Source: Candidatus Nanopelagicales bacterium (lineage in GTDB: Bacteria; Actinomycetota; Actinomycetes; Nanopelagicales; Nanopelagicaceae). From it: a stretch of 36,952 nucleotides of DNA. The notes under the pieces were generated by a model. The model was given only the letters and a program-made list of their open reading frames with translations, was not told the origin of the DNA and did no database searches. The DNA is taken from contig JAURGA010000014.1 of assembly GCA_030834095.1 (NCBI GenBank), positions 1-36,952 of the forward strand, written 5' to 3'. Both the position numbers and the translations under genes were made by a program. This document shows, one piece after another, positions 1 to 8,216 of the stretch (position 1 is the first letter of the stretch; every line of letters begins with the position of its first letter).

Positions 1-214
1 GAAGAGTGAACGCTGGAAACTCCTTCACGGCCATCTGTTCATACCGGCCATCAAATCACTCATATGTGATGATAACTGCAACGCTAAATCCAACCGATTC
101 TTACTACGTGGGAACCGTTTCGAGTAGCGCGCAATACCTAGTTACTAGGCGGGTTGGGCGTAGGTCTTAAATGCTGAGCATTCCATGAAGATATGTTTCC
201 TAGACCGAATTAAA
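1..214. other. Left-edge stretch without a recognisable gene
   Basis: No open frame with a recognisable product, tRNA or strong hairpin is visible. The only structure noted is a short imperfect palindrome around 138-150 (CCTAGTTACTAGG). The right end runs into the leaderless promoter of the PA14 gene. Confidence 0.5.
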
Positions 215-220
215 TAGAGT
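215..220 (+). promoter_or_regulatory. -10 element (TAGAGT) of a leaderless promoter for the PA14 gene
   Basis: TAGAGT ends exactly 6 nt before the ATG at 227, and no purine-rich Shine-Dalgarno sequence lies between. The same TANNNT-N6-start arrangement occurs at seven other starts in this window, which supports a leaderless transcript and picks ATG 227 over the upstream TTG at 221. Confidence 0.6.
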
Positions 221-226
221 TTGCCC

Positions 227-1426
227 ATGAAGGTTTTTAGAGTTACAGCCCTGGCTCTAATTCTCATTGCCGTTCATAATTTATTTTTCTTGCAGTCAGC
301 AAGTGCAAATCAAGTAGGCACAGGGCTTTCCCTTTACTACAAAAATGACTCTGCTGCATGGACAACTCCACCAGCAGCTTTTACTACTTCAACATGCCAC
401 ACAGCAACGAATAACATTAACTTCAACTGGGGTGGTGGATCTCCTGGTGGAGCTTGTAATAGTGACAATTTCACTGTGTATGGCGTCGGATTTATCTTAG
501 CACCGGTGACAGGTGACGTAAATTTTTGTGAACAAACTGATGATCAGTTTTATATGAAGATAAATTCAACTTTCATTATTAATGATGCAACTGCTAAGGC
601 TGCGGCGACCGGACAGAGTTGTAATGGAACCGGGACCATGCCAATGGTTGCTGGAACTTCTTACTCAATAGAAATTTGGATGCATGAGCAAGGTGGCGGC
701 GCAGATTGGAGATTACTGTGGTCGTATCCAGGACAAAGTTCGTATGTAATTGTCCCAGTGGCTAATTTAAATGCAACAACTCTTACAGCCCCCGACACCA
801 CTGCCCCAACCTTCACTTCATCTTCCACATTCACAGCAGCCGAAAACATTGCAACATCTGCCACCGCTGCAACTATCCAAGTCTCTGAATCTGCAACGGT
901 GACAATATCTTCTGGAGCTGATGCTGCGCGCTTTAACATCACTAGGTCCGAGACTGACACTGCGATCATTAAATTCAATATTTCACCTGACTTTGAAGCC
1001 CCGGCCGATGTTGGTGGCAATAACGTCTACGAGATAACTCTGACCGCAACCGATGCGGCCTCCAATGCTGGGACGCAGTCGATAACAATTACCGTAACCG
1101 ATGTTGTCGATACCTCATCCTTTAACTCACTAGCACTGGCGGGCTCGGCAACAACTGCCAACTTTCGAACGGCAGTAGTTATAACGGCAAATGTCACTGT
1201 TGCATCAAAAGTCACTTTCAGAGTCAATGGCAAAGTCCTACCTAGGTGCAAAAACAAGCTAGCAACCGGATCTGGTTCAAGCTTTTCGGTGACATGCACT
1301 TGGCGCCCATCAAATCGCGGCCAAGTGGCGCTAACCGCAGCGGCCACACCAACTGGTGCTGGAATTAGCAGCACGGCTGCTACACCCGTAAGCATCATGG
1401 TTGGAAAGCGGGTTGGTGCGAGGTAA
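227..1426 (+). CDS. Secreted PA14-domain protein with cadherin-like and Ig-like modules
   Basis: Predicted secreted surface protein of 399 residues. Residues 1-27 form a Sec signal peptide (MKVF..., cleavage after SASA). Residues about 31-181 resemble a PA14/GLEYA carbohydrate-binding fold: an opening GTGLSLYY, an Asp-Asp pair (DDQFYMKIN, 105-112) in the position that binds calcium and sugar in this family, and a closing WRLLWSYPG followed by a VIVPVANL strand. Residues about 192-295 look like a cadherin-type repeat (AENIATSATAATI ... YEITLTATDAASNAGTQ). The last 100 residues are a beta-rich Ig-like segment with two cysteines. An in-frame TTG at 221 was rejected because the promoter hexamer points to ATG 227. 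It lies convergent to the ureohydrolase gene. Likely role is glycan binding or adhesion; ligand unknown. Confidence 0.75.
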   Translation: MKVFRVTALALILIAVHNLFFLQSASANQVGTGLSLYYKNDSAAWTTPPAAFTTSTCHTATNNINFNWGGGSPGGACNSDNFTVYGVGFILAPVTGDVNFCEQTDDQFYMKINSTFIINDATAKAAATGQSCNGTGTMPMVAGTSYSIEIWMHEQGGGADWRLLWSYPGQSSYVIVPVANLNATTLTAPDTTAPTFTSSSTFTAAENIATSATAATIQVSESATVTISSGADAARFNITRSETDTAIIKFNISPDFEAPADVGGNNVYEITLTATDAASNAGTQSITITVTDVVDTSSFNSLALAGSATTANFRTAVVITANVTVASKVTFRVNGKVLPRCKNKLATGSGSSFSVTCTWRPSNRGQVALTAAATPTGAGISSTAATPVSIMVGKRVGAR

Positions 1427-1487
1427 GTAGCCAGCTTTTTGACAAGTATCGTAAAGCGCTAGACCTTGGCGAATTGCAACACTTAAG

Positions 1488-2486
1488 TTAGCGGTCTAAA
1501 AGATTCTGCTTTGGGTTGTATGTCAAGCCATTTCGGCGCTTTGCGATTGCAGATAAGGCCTCAAGAACAACTCGGTTAGCCAGAATTGCAGTGATATCTG
1601 CGTTATCAAATGGTGGCGCAACTTCAACCAAGTCAATACCGACCACTGGAAGTTCTAAACAAATCCGACGAACCGCTTCTAGTAATTCGCGACTTGTCAT
1701 TCCCCCTGGTTCTGGTGTTCCAGTTCCTGGTGCCATGCCCGGGTCAACAACATCGATATCGACAGATAAGAAAACGCCATCACATTCATTCGTCAAAGTT
1801 GCAAATGATTCATCCAAAACTGCATTCAAACCACGGTGATGAATCTCGGTCATTTCGTATGAACGCATGCCTTGATCGCGCATCCAATTCAAAGTTTTGT
1901 CTTCTGGCCAATATCCACGTAGCCCTAGTTGCAAGAAACGATCACCACGAACATAACCGTTGTTGATCAAATTTCGCATCGGAGTTCCGTGCCCGACTAG
2001 CGCTCCAAAGTGATCTTCGCCAGTATCAGCATGAGCATCAAAGTGAATCATGGAAATTTTTCCTTTGCCGCGATGCATTGCAATGCCCGCAACATCGGCA
2101 GATGCAATTGAATGATCTCCGCCGAGAACAACTGGAATTATTCCGGCACGAGAAATCTTTTCAGTTGCAACTTTCAAAACTTCTAAAGATTTAACTAAGT
2201 CTCCCCCAGGCATCAATAAATCACCGGCATCAAAAACTTTAAGATCCTTCAAACCATCGGTGCGAAGTGCAAGATGTGGGCGAGATCCATCGTGTGGCAA
2301 ATAGTCGCCACCACGAATTGCTTGTGGTCCAAATTTGGCACCAGATCGATGTGATGTTCCGGAATCAATTGGAGCACCCAAAATAATTACATCCGCGCCC
2401 TTATATGTGGCGGAATCATCTAAATCGCAGGCTGGAATACCAAGGAAAGTGAAGGCTGGGCCATACATATTGCCGTGATTGGTCAT
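1488..2486 (-). CDS. speB: Ureohydrolase, agmatinase-type
   Basis: Mn-dependent ureohydrolase of the arginase/agmatinase superfamily, 332 residues, the usual length. The metal-binding signatures are intact: GGDHS (122-126), the DAHAD motif (150-154), and SVDIDVVDP (241-249) followed by GTGTPEPGG (254-262). These hydrolyse a guanidino group to urea plus an amine; agmatine to putrescine is the commonest assignment in actinobacteria. Guanidinobutyrase, guanidinopropionase or the recently recognised guanidine-hydrolase branch share the same motifs and cannot be separated by eye. The gene stands alone, convergent with the PA14 gene and divergent from the FGQG/lectin pair, with a leaderless promoter hexamer (TAAGAT) 6 nt before its ATG. 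No riboswitch fits in the 76 nt upstream. Confidence 0.85.
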   Translation of the reverse strand: MTNHGNMYGPAFTFLGIPACDLDDSATYKGADVIILGAPIDSGTSHRSGAKFGPQAIRGGDYLPHDGSRPHLALRTDGLKDLKVFDAGDLLMPGGDLVKSLEVLKVATEKISRAGIIPVVLGGDHSIASADVAGIAMHRGKGKISMIHFDAHADTGEDHFGALVGHGTPMRNLINNGYVRGDRFLQLGLRGYWPEDKTLNWMRDQGMRSYEMTEIHHRGLNAVLDESFATLTNECDGVFLSVDIDVVDPGMAPGTGTPEPGGMTSRELLEAVRRICLELPVVGIDLVEVAPPFDNADITAILANRVVLEALSAIAKRRNGLTYNPKQNLLDR

Positions 2487-2492
2487 GCCGAA

Positions 2493-2498
2493 ATCTTA
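2493..2498 (-). promoter_or_regulatory. -10 element (TAAGAT) of a leaderless promoter for the ureohydrolase
   Basis: On the minus strand TAAGAT is followed by TTCGGC and then ATG, giving a 6-nt spacing and no Shine-Dalgarno sequence. This matches the leaderless pattern seen at seven other genes here. Confidence 0.6.
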
Positions 2499-2562
2499 GA
2501 GCCATTTTCTGAGATTCTGGGGTCGGATAGACTTCGGGCCTATATCCAAGAGGAGCTAATTC

Positions 2563-3198
2563 GTGCCGGTTAATACAAAAGAGTATTACGACGGTGATGA
2601 GCTCGTTCCTGTTTCAAGGTCAAAAAAGTTTCGTAGGTCAAAGTTATTTATCGGATTAAGCATGGTTGGCCTTTCGGTCACCGGACTAACACTTGCAGCC
2701 AGCATCTCAATCAATGCTGGAAGCATTGAATTTGGCCAGGGTATATACAGAATTCAATCTTGCGACCAATGGATTGCAATTAACTTAGTGCCTACCGAAG
2801 CCTCTTATGATGGACTGTCACGAGTGGCAGAGATTCAGATCTCAGGTCTCGATTCAACAAGATGTCGTGGCAGCAACTTTAGGATTCAACTTTATCCAAC
2901 AGGTGGATCCACAACCCCAATGGCGCTGTTCGCCGAAGGAAGCACTCCTGTTGATCGCCTACTGCTTAGTGTTAGCTCGGATGTAACAAAGGTTCGCGCA
3001 AATGCAGTTTCTCTAATTGATGGATCTGGTCGTTTGATAACTGCAAGCCTGACTGCTGATGGTTCGGGCGTTGCCTACGATCGCTGGCAATATTTAAAAT
3101 ATGCCACATCAAATGGTGTTTATGGTGTTCTGTTCACAAGACCACTGGCAACAGGATCAGCAGTAAATAGTCTGACGGTGCAGAGTGCGACCCAATAG
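2563..3198 (+). CDS. FGQG-domain protein with N-terminal membrane anchor/leader (paralogue 1)
   Basis: Family not recognised; one of five proteins here sharing the same domain. A 26-residue charged cytoplasmic head ending KKFRRSK precedes a single hydrophobic segment (28-46), which runs into LAASISINAG and then EFGQG (56-60). Cysteines sit at 67 (10 after F57) and 101, the spacing found in all paralogues. The remainder (to residue 211) is Ser/Thr-rich and beta-predicted. GTG start at 2563 is supported by AGGAG at 2551-2555, 7 nt upstream. The stop overlaps the start of the giant lectin adhesin by 14 nt, so both are probably co-translated. By analogy with SipW substrates the leader may be cut after LAA by the signal peptidase encoded at 11312-11992; this is inference. 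Likely extracellular subunit or anchor. Confidence 0.7.
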   Translation: MPVNTKEYYDGDELVPVSRSKKFRRSKLFIGLSMVGLSVTGLTLAASISINAGSIEFGQGIYRIQSCDQWIAINLVPTEASYDGLSRVAEIQISGLDSTRCRGSNFRIQLYPTGGSTTPMALFAEGSTPVDRLLLSVSSDVTKVRANAVSLIDGSGRLITASLTADGSGVAYDRWQYLKYATSNGVYGVLFTRPLATGSAVNSLTVQSATQ

Positions 3199-6100
3199 CA
3201 GAAAGTTAATTGCTAAATTCCTTTCATTTACATTCTTTCTTTCACTATTTTCTGGATCAGAGCTTGCCTCTGCTAATACGCCTGCCGTAGCGCTTCCATC
3301 TTTTTTTAATGCCACAACTTCATTTGCAACCGTTAGTGGAATCTCAGTATCAAACTACACATCGGTGCAAGCAACAATCAGTGTGGCAAATGGAAACGTA
3401 AAGTTAACGTCAACAACAGGCTTGACTCAACCCACAGGCTATTCATCTGCTGATTGGACGAGTAACACATCAACAGTAATTTCGTTTTCTGGAACACAGG
3501 CTGATGTAAATAGCGCACTGGCCACCTTGCAATACAAGGCAAATACGATAGGGACCGCAGATACGATTACGGTTGCCACATTTGTAGTTGGTGGTGCTTA
3601 CGATCCTTCGACTGGTCGTATTTATGAAATTGTAAATAATGGTTCAGCTATTTCTTGGGAATTAGCAAGGTGTAAAGCTAAATACTCAAACTCTGATGTG
3701 TATTTAACAGCGGGGGTTTCTCTTCGTGCCAATGATCGTTGCGCTTCTAGCACTGCCTTAACAAGAAAAACTTCTGGTGGATTGAAGGGATACCTTGCAA
3801 ACATAACCAGCCTAGAAGAACACCAATTCCTTATGACAAAACTAAGTGGGGTTGGCATGATCGGTGGTGCCGATATGGATTCAGAAGGAACTTTTATTTG
3901 GATGGACGGACCCGAGTCTGGTCAGGTTTTCTTCACCCCTGGGCAGACTTCCAGGCGTGGAAATTTCACAGTTTCAGGATCTGTTGCTGGCTTTTCATAT
4001 GGCACCAATCGCTTCAACTATTTTTCAGATGGAGAACCGAATAACGCTAGCAATGAAGATTTTGTTGAATTTGGATTTGGAAGTGCCGGTGTTGGAAAGT
4101 CTTGGAACGATTGCCGAAGTGCCTGCAACCGAAACACTTATGTTGTCGAATATGGTGGCGAAGAAGGCGACACTCTTCAAGGAGCTAGCGGAACTATTCC
4201 GGTACGCACTGCTCCGACTGCGCCGACCTCAGTTACCCCAACTGCTGGCGAACTTGAAGCAAGTCTCACATGGACAGCGCCAGCCAATGTTGGCGGAACT
4301 CCGGTAACCGGTTACTTCGTTGAATACAAAGCCAGTGGCGGTTCTTGGACAACAGCAACTTCAAATACTGCAAGCGCGTCTACGAGTTACACGGTTACAG
4401 GTTTATCTGGCGGAGTTACTTACACATTTAGAGTCTCTGCGATAAATGCTGCCGGAACAAGTGCGGCCTCGACGGAATCTGATGGAGCTGCAGTAAGAAA
4501 GCGAACACAAACAGTTACTTGGTCCCCCACGACTTCAATCCGCGTGCAGCAATCACCTTTGACGCACTCGTCTTTAGCAACTGCGCTAGATACCGCAACC
4601 ATTACATACTCAGTCACCAGTGCTGGGATCACGGGATGCAGCGTTGCATCGGATACTGGGGTCCTAACTTATAACGCACCTGGCGTATGTGTTGTTCGAG
4701 CAAGTGCTGCAGAGACTGTCAGCTATGCAACAGCAACTCGAGATATAACTTTCACCATTACGAGTATTTCTCTTCACCCAACTGATGACACAACGACTGC
4801 AGGATTAACCGATTCCTTTACGATAACGACCGTCGCTGCCCCCGCTGGTTTAACCAGAGTGATCAAATGGCAAGTTGCCTCTGACACAGTAACAGCAGCT
4901 GCATCGGTCTCTTGGATTGATGTAACCAGCGGCAGCGGCTCAACAAACGGCTCTGGCTTCACAACCGAAACTTTTACCACTGCCGCTTTGACTACTGCTA
5001 TGAATAAGTATAGATATCGAGCGATTGTTACCTTTACGGGATCGGGAGCAACAGCGGGCATTACATCGGTCGAGACTTCAACGGTTGCAACCCTCACAAT
5101 TAATCCAGCCATCACAATTACGTCGAGCACATCAACAATTACAAAAAAATATGGTGCTGGTAGTGAGACCCGAACGGTGACATTTACCGGTGGTACCGAT
5201 ACCAGAACCGTATCGGCCTCATCGCTATCACTGGCAGGCGGAAAGATTACTTTTGATACAACTACTGCCCTATTTACAATCGATACCCGAACGGCAGTTG
5301 GCACCTATCTCGACACAATTACTGTGACAGATGCGAAGGGTGCAACGGCTTCCTATGTTCAGACAATTATCTTTACCGTTGCCGATACCTTAACGGTTAC
5401 ATCAGATACGCCAACTGCACTTACCTACACGGGATCCGAGGCAGTATTTACTGAAACGGTTACTGCAGTTTCAGGGTTAGTAACTGGCGATGTTATCTCT
5501 GGGGCCACCTATAACTACAGCGCAAGTGCGATTACAGGAACTGTCTCTGGTTTCGTAAATGAAGGACAAACATTAACTTTAAGTGCGCCATCAGGATCAA
5601 TTTTTACAAGTATTGCATTTGCTAGTTATGGAACACCTAACACCGGATCAACTCCCTACACGCAGAGCGCATGTCATGCCGAAAGCTCATCAACAAAAGT
5701 AGGGGATGCTTTCATTGGACTCAACTCAGCGAGCATAGGCGCAAATAACGTGATGTTTGGCGATCCCTGTAGTGGCACTGTCAAGAAATTAGCAGTTACT
5801 TTAAATTACCAAAGCACAACCTCAAATGTTAACTACGGCCCCTCAACAACGAAGCCAACAAATGCTGGAACTTATTTGATCACACCATCTGTCTTAACTT
5901 TCTCAGATGGCGCAGCCTCTAACTACGCCGCGATTACCTATCAGAGCAGCACGCTAACTATTAATAAGGCAGCGCAAGCTGCGCTTATCGTGGTTCCGCT
6001 CTATCTACCATTTAATAGCAATCCAACTTCGGCAACGCTTCTAACAACTGGTGGCTCTGATAGCGGAATAGTTACCTATGCCTATGTCTCATCGCTCTCA

Positions 6101-6589
6101 ACTGCAGGTGGCTGCGCACTCTCTGGCGCCGATAGCTCTACTCTCACAGTTACATCAGATGGCACCTGTCGCATCGTTGCAACTAAGGCTGCTACCAATA
6201 ATTATCTAATCGCTATCTCTGATACTGGAACTGTTACCTTCCATCTCTATATTTCTTATATCCCAGCGCCAAGGCCGGCTGAATATCCAGCAGAGATTGT
6301 TCTAAGTGGCGCTACTGCAATGACTAGCAATGGACTGGCGCCAACGATTACAACTACTGGCGTTGATTTCACCGCCGCCCCTGGCACAACTTTCACAATT
6401 GCTGGCTCCGGATTTGTTGGCACCAGATTGGTCAGAGTCTCAGGAACTAGCGCTGCCTTCACAGTTTTATCTGATACTTCACTACAGATAACGATGCCAA
6501 GTGGTCTAGTTGGAATCAGCGGGCCGATCTATGTTGAGAAGGCCGAGGGCTCACGGGTCTCTGAGGATTGGGTTACTGGGACTGCGTAG
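3185..6589 (+). CDS. Giant secreted adhesin with C-type lectin, FnIII, SUEL lectin and IPT/TIG modules
   Basis: Predicted secreted multidomain adhesin, 1134 residues. Residues 1-30 are a Sec signal peptide ending in ASA. After a beta-rich module (about 31-135) comes a C-type lectin-like domain (about 138-327) with an EPNN motif at 284-287, the mannose-type EPN signature, and a WND at 307-309. An FnIII domain (about 341-436) and several Ig/cadherin-like repeats follow. Residues about 788-878 match the SUEL/D-galactoside-L-rhamnose-binding lectin family: FASYGTP (812-818), a CHA, and FGDPCSGT (858-865). This domain sits inside an MBG/YDG-like repeat, whose first half precedes it and whose second half (NYGPSTTKPTNAGTY) follows it. 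The C-terminus ends in an IPT/TIG-like domain. GTG start at 3185 lies within the preceding FGQG gene. No cell-wall sorting signal or C-terminal membrane helix is visible, so attachment may depend on a partner, perhaps that upstream protein. Confidence 0.8.
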   Translation: MRPNSRKLIAKFLSFTFFLSLFSGSELASANTPAVALPSFFNATTSFATVSGISVSNYTSVQATISVANGNVKLTSTTGLTQPTGYSSADWTSNTSTVISFSGTQADVNSALATLQYKANTIGTADTITVATFVVGGAYDPSTGRIYEIVNNGSAISWELARCKAKYSNSDVYLTAGVSLRANDRCASSTALTRKTSGGLKGYLANITSLEEHQFLMTKLSGVGMIGGADMDSEGTFIWMDGPESGQVFFTPGQTSRRGNFTVSGSVAGFSYGTNRFNYFSDGEPNNASNEDFVEFGFGSAGVGKSWNDCRSACNRNTYVVEYGGEEGDTLQGASGTIPVRTAPTAPTSVTPTAGELEASLTWTAPANVGGTPVTGYFVEYKASGGSWTTATSNTASASTSYTVTGLSGGVTYTFRVSAINAAGTSAASTESDGAAVRKRTQTVTWSPTTSIRVQQSPLTHSSLATALDTATITYSVTSAGITGCSVASDTGVLTYNAPGVCVVRASAAETVSYATATRDITFTITSISLHPTDDTTTAGLTDSFTITTVAAPAGLTRVIKWQVASDTVTAAASVSWIDVTSGSGSTNGSGFTTETFTTAALTTAMNKYRYRAIVTFTGSGATAGITSVETSTVATLTINPAITITSSTSTITKKYGAGSETRTVTFTGGTDTRTVSASSLSLAGGKITFDTTTALFTIDTRTAVGTYLDTITVTDAKGATASYVQTIIFTVADTLTVTSDTPTALTYTGSEAVFTETVTAVSGLVTGDVISGATYNYSASAITGTVSGFVNEGQTLTLSAPSGSIFTSIAFASYGTPNTGSTPYTQSACHAESSSTKVGDAFIGLNSASIGANNVMFGDPCSGTVKKLAVTLNYQSTTSNVNYGPSTTKPTNAGTYLITPSVLTFSDGAASNYAAITYQSSTLTINKAAQAALIVVPLYLPFNSNPTSATLLTTGGSDSGIVTYAYVSSLSTAGGCALSGADSSTLTVTSDGTCRIVATKAATNNYLIAISDTGTVTFHLYISYIPAPRPAEYPAEIVLSGATAMTSNGLAPTITTTGVDFTAAPGTTFTIAGSGFVGTRLVRVSGTSAAFTVLSDTSLQITMPSGLVGISGPIYVEKAEGSRVSEDWVTGTA

Positions 6590-6642
6590 GGGCTGGTGAC
6601 CAACATTTAACTTAAGGTTCTTTTCTAGTAGGCTCAATCATT

Positions 6643-7341
6643 ATGGCGCGCGCAAAAAAACCTGAACTCAATTTAATTCTTGCCGATAAATTACTGGCTT
6701 GGGCCGATAAATATGATGTTACGAAGGATGGATATGTTCGTGGGTTATACGAAGCGCTAACCAGCCGCAAGAATTTGCAAATCTGGGCTAGCTTGAACCC
6801 AATCGAATACTTGCCGATGCCCGAATTAAAAGCTGGTCTCAGCATGGCTAATTGGACTCGGTTTATTACTGTGCTTCGAAATGTGCTCGTCTTCTTGCCA
6901 GTGGCTCTGACTTGGGCAGCTGTCGGCGAGGCGACCACTGCTTTCTCAACCTACTTGAAGGCCAATGGCTCTGACATCGTCAACTTCTTGGATTTCTGGC
7001 AGAACGGGTATGGCGTTCTGGATGACAAGTGGAGAATAGCCACTATCGCACTTCTCGACTTCCTGATTATTATGGTTGTAATTGTTCTGACCCTGATTGC
7101 CTCATTCTTCTCACGTCGAGTTACTGAACTTCAGATAATGTCTGAAAAAGAGACTGATCGTGAGCGGATTTTGCTCTCGGTTGAGATTGCTTCGTATCTA
7201 TTTGAAAAGCAGAAAGTTACAAATGTGACAATGAATCAATCTCTGGCAAGGGCACTCGATAAATTGCTCAATGCAACAGAATCGATTGAAGCAACCGCTA
7301 AAGCTCTTGAGAAAACGAGTAAGAGTAAAGGTCTTAACTAA
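6643..7341 (+). CDS. Two-TM membrane protein, partner of the downstream MotB-like protein
   Basis: Not recognised by family. 232 residues: a cytoplasmic N-terminal part of about 75 residues, a membrane helix at about 76-98, a short loop of about 35 residues, a second helix at about 133-156, and a charged, helical cytoplasmic tail rich in Lys/Glu. The stop codon overlaps the next start (TAATG), so the two products are probably made in fixed ratio. The next gene has a MotB-like transmembrane Asp, so this protein could be the stator or channel partner in a MotA/ExbB-like role. However, it has two helices, where ExbB and MotA have three and four, and no family motif I can name. A TAGGCT hexamer at 6629-6634, 8 nt before ATG, may be its -10 box. 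Confidence 0.55.
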   Translation: MARAKKPELNLILADKLLAWADKYDVTKDGYVRGLYEALTSRKNLQIWASLNPIEYLPMPELKAGLSMANWTRFITVLRNVLVFLPVALTWAAVGEATTAFSTYLKANGSDIVNFLDFWQNGYGVLDDKWRIATIALLDFLIIMVVIVLTLIASFFSRRVTELQIMSEKETDRERILLSVEIASYLFEKQKVTNVTMNQSLARALDKLLNATESIEATAKALEKTSKSKGLN

Positions 7342-7829
7342 TGGCGCGCAGGCGCATTGGAATTGAAGAAGAGGATGCAACTAGCCAGGCAGGTTGGCTC
7401 TTCGCAGATTCATTCTTAGCTTTGATGGTTATCTTCCTTGCAACTATTTCATTTGTTCCAGTTATCGGTGGTGGTGGCGTTCTTGGCACCGGCAAAGTTG
7501 GAAAAATTGCGGGATCCAATTATGTGGATGGGTTGGTCTTGGCCTACGAGGAAGTTGATAAGGCTCGGATTACAAATGACATAGCAACCTACATCGGGTC
7601 GAAGAATCTCTCACAAAATACCGCAGTTCTTTACGCGAAGGTTATTGGCGGATTTACTTCCGAAGAGGGCGAAGCTAAAGGTTCGCTGCAGGCTCTGACA
7701 TTTGCAGTCGATTTGCAGAAGGCCGAAATACCTTATTTTGAGAGAGCCAAGATTGATTTGGGCTCAAGTAATTTGATTCCGACGAAGACCGTGGTACTTC
7801 GACTTACGCTTTCACCAAACGGCCGATAA
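7341..7829 (+). CDS. MotB/OmpA-like membrane protein
   Basis: 162 residues. A short acidic N-terminus is followed by one membrane helix (about 18-40) that begins GWLFADSFLALMVIF. The embedded Asp23 in an A-D-x(3)-ALM context closely resembles the proton-binding Asp of MotB (YADFMTAMMAFF) and of ExbD/TolR/ZorB-type proteins. The extracellular part (about 60-158) ends with GGFTSEEGEAKGSLQALTFA, which looks like a degenerate OmpA-C fold (helix after a GhTd-like turn), but the peptidoglycan-binding Asp/Arg pair is not clear. It overlaps the upstream gene by 1 nt. A role as the proton-coupled half of a small motor or force-transducing complex is inference. No flagellar genes are present in the window. 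Confidence 0.55.
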   Translation: MARRRIGIEEEDATSQAGWLFADSFLALMVIFLATISFVPVIGGGGVLGTGKVGKIAGSNYVDGLVLAYEEVDKARITNDIATYIGSKNLSQNTAVLYAKVIGGFTSEEGEAKGSLQALTFAVDLQKAEIPYFERAKIDLGSSNLIPTKTVVLRLTLSPNGR

Positions 7830-7837
7830 TTTTATTA

Positions 7838-7852
7838 GCTTTAACTTAAAGC
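7838..7852. terminator. Palindrome at a convergent gene junction, possible weak bidirectional terminator
   Basis: GCTTTAA-C-TTAAAGC is a perfect inverted repeat between the MotB-like gene (ending 7829) and the convergent small gene ending at 7846. It is A+T-rich and short, with A/T tracts on both sides, so a terminator role is plausible but weak. Confidence 0.3.
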
Positions 7853-8199
7853 CCAATTATTCCAAACACTGAACCAAGGAATGGAATTACAGCTACTAAT
7901 TTCCCTGAAACATCTCTCTCGGATACTCGATTAAAGGTTGCACCGAGATCAACATCAACATTTCCACTAGCTGCAGATTTAACAATTCCGATTGCTTTGC
8001 CTTGACCTTTTATTTCTACAACAACTTTCGAACCAACAACTGATTGGCCACCTGGTTTGTAAATAGCAAGACTGGATTTTGCAGATCCAAGTGCGGTGCT
8101 CAGTCCTGCAACTGGATGACCTATTCTAAAACCTGCGACAAAAAATAAGATTGCGACAACTGCGATTGCAGCTACCGGCTTAATCCAACCTTTTCTCAT
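7846..8199 (-). CDS. Small membrane protein resembling a degenerate signal peptidase fold
   Basis: 117 residues. A basic N-terminus and one membrane helix (about 8-26) are followed by a beta-rich domain. Its end, DVSGKLVAVIPFLGSVF, aligns closely with DVSGVVVFKLPFIGKVL near the end of the SipW-type signal peptidase at 11312-11992, and KPGGQSVVGSKVVVEI resembles the strand after the catalytic serine of that family. The catalytic Ser-Met and Thr-His-Arg motifs are not present, so if homologous it is a non-catalytic relative. It is the last gene of the minus-strand surface island and has its own leaderless promoter hexamer (TAGAAT, 6 nt before ATG). Possible roles are a chaperone or adaptor for the peptidase substrates, or simply an unrelated anchored beta protein. 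Confidence 0.5.
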   Translation of the reverse strand: MRKGWIKPVAAIAVVAILFFVAGFRIGHPVAGLSTALGSAKSSLAIYKPGGQSVVGSKVVVEIKGQGKAIGIVKSAASGNVDVDLGATFNRVSERDVSGKLVAVIPFLGSVFGIIGL

Positions 8200-8205
8200 G
8201 GGAAA

Positions 8206-8211
8206 ATTCTA
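8206..8211 (-). promoter_or_regulatory. -10 element (TAGAAT) of a leaderless promoter for the small membrane gene
   Basis: On the minus strand TAGAAT is followed by TTTCCC and ATG (6-nt spacing, no Shine-Dalgarno). It lies immediately upstream of the gene and downstream of the stop of the Lys-rich gene. Confidence 0.55.
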
Positions 8212-8216
8212 CCTTG

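Noticed and set aside
221-226. TTG at 221 as start of the PA14 gene
   Set aside because: It would sit directly against the -10 hexamer; the ATG 6 nt downstream gives a normal signal peptide and fits the leaderless pattern.
1461-1499. TAGACC ... GGTCTA inverted repeat as a terminator between the PA14 and ureohydrolase genes
   Set aside because: Only 6 bp with a 27-nt loop, no T tract, and it runs into the ureohydrolase coding end.
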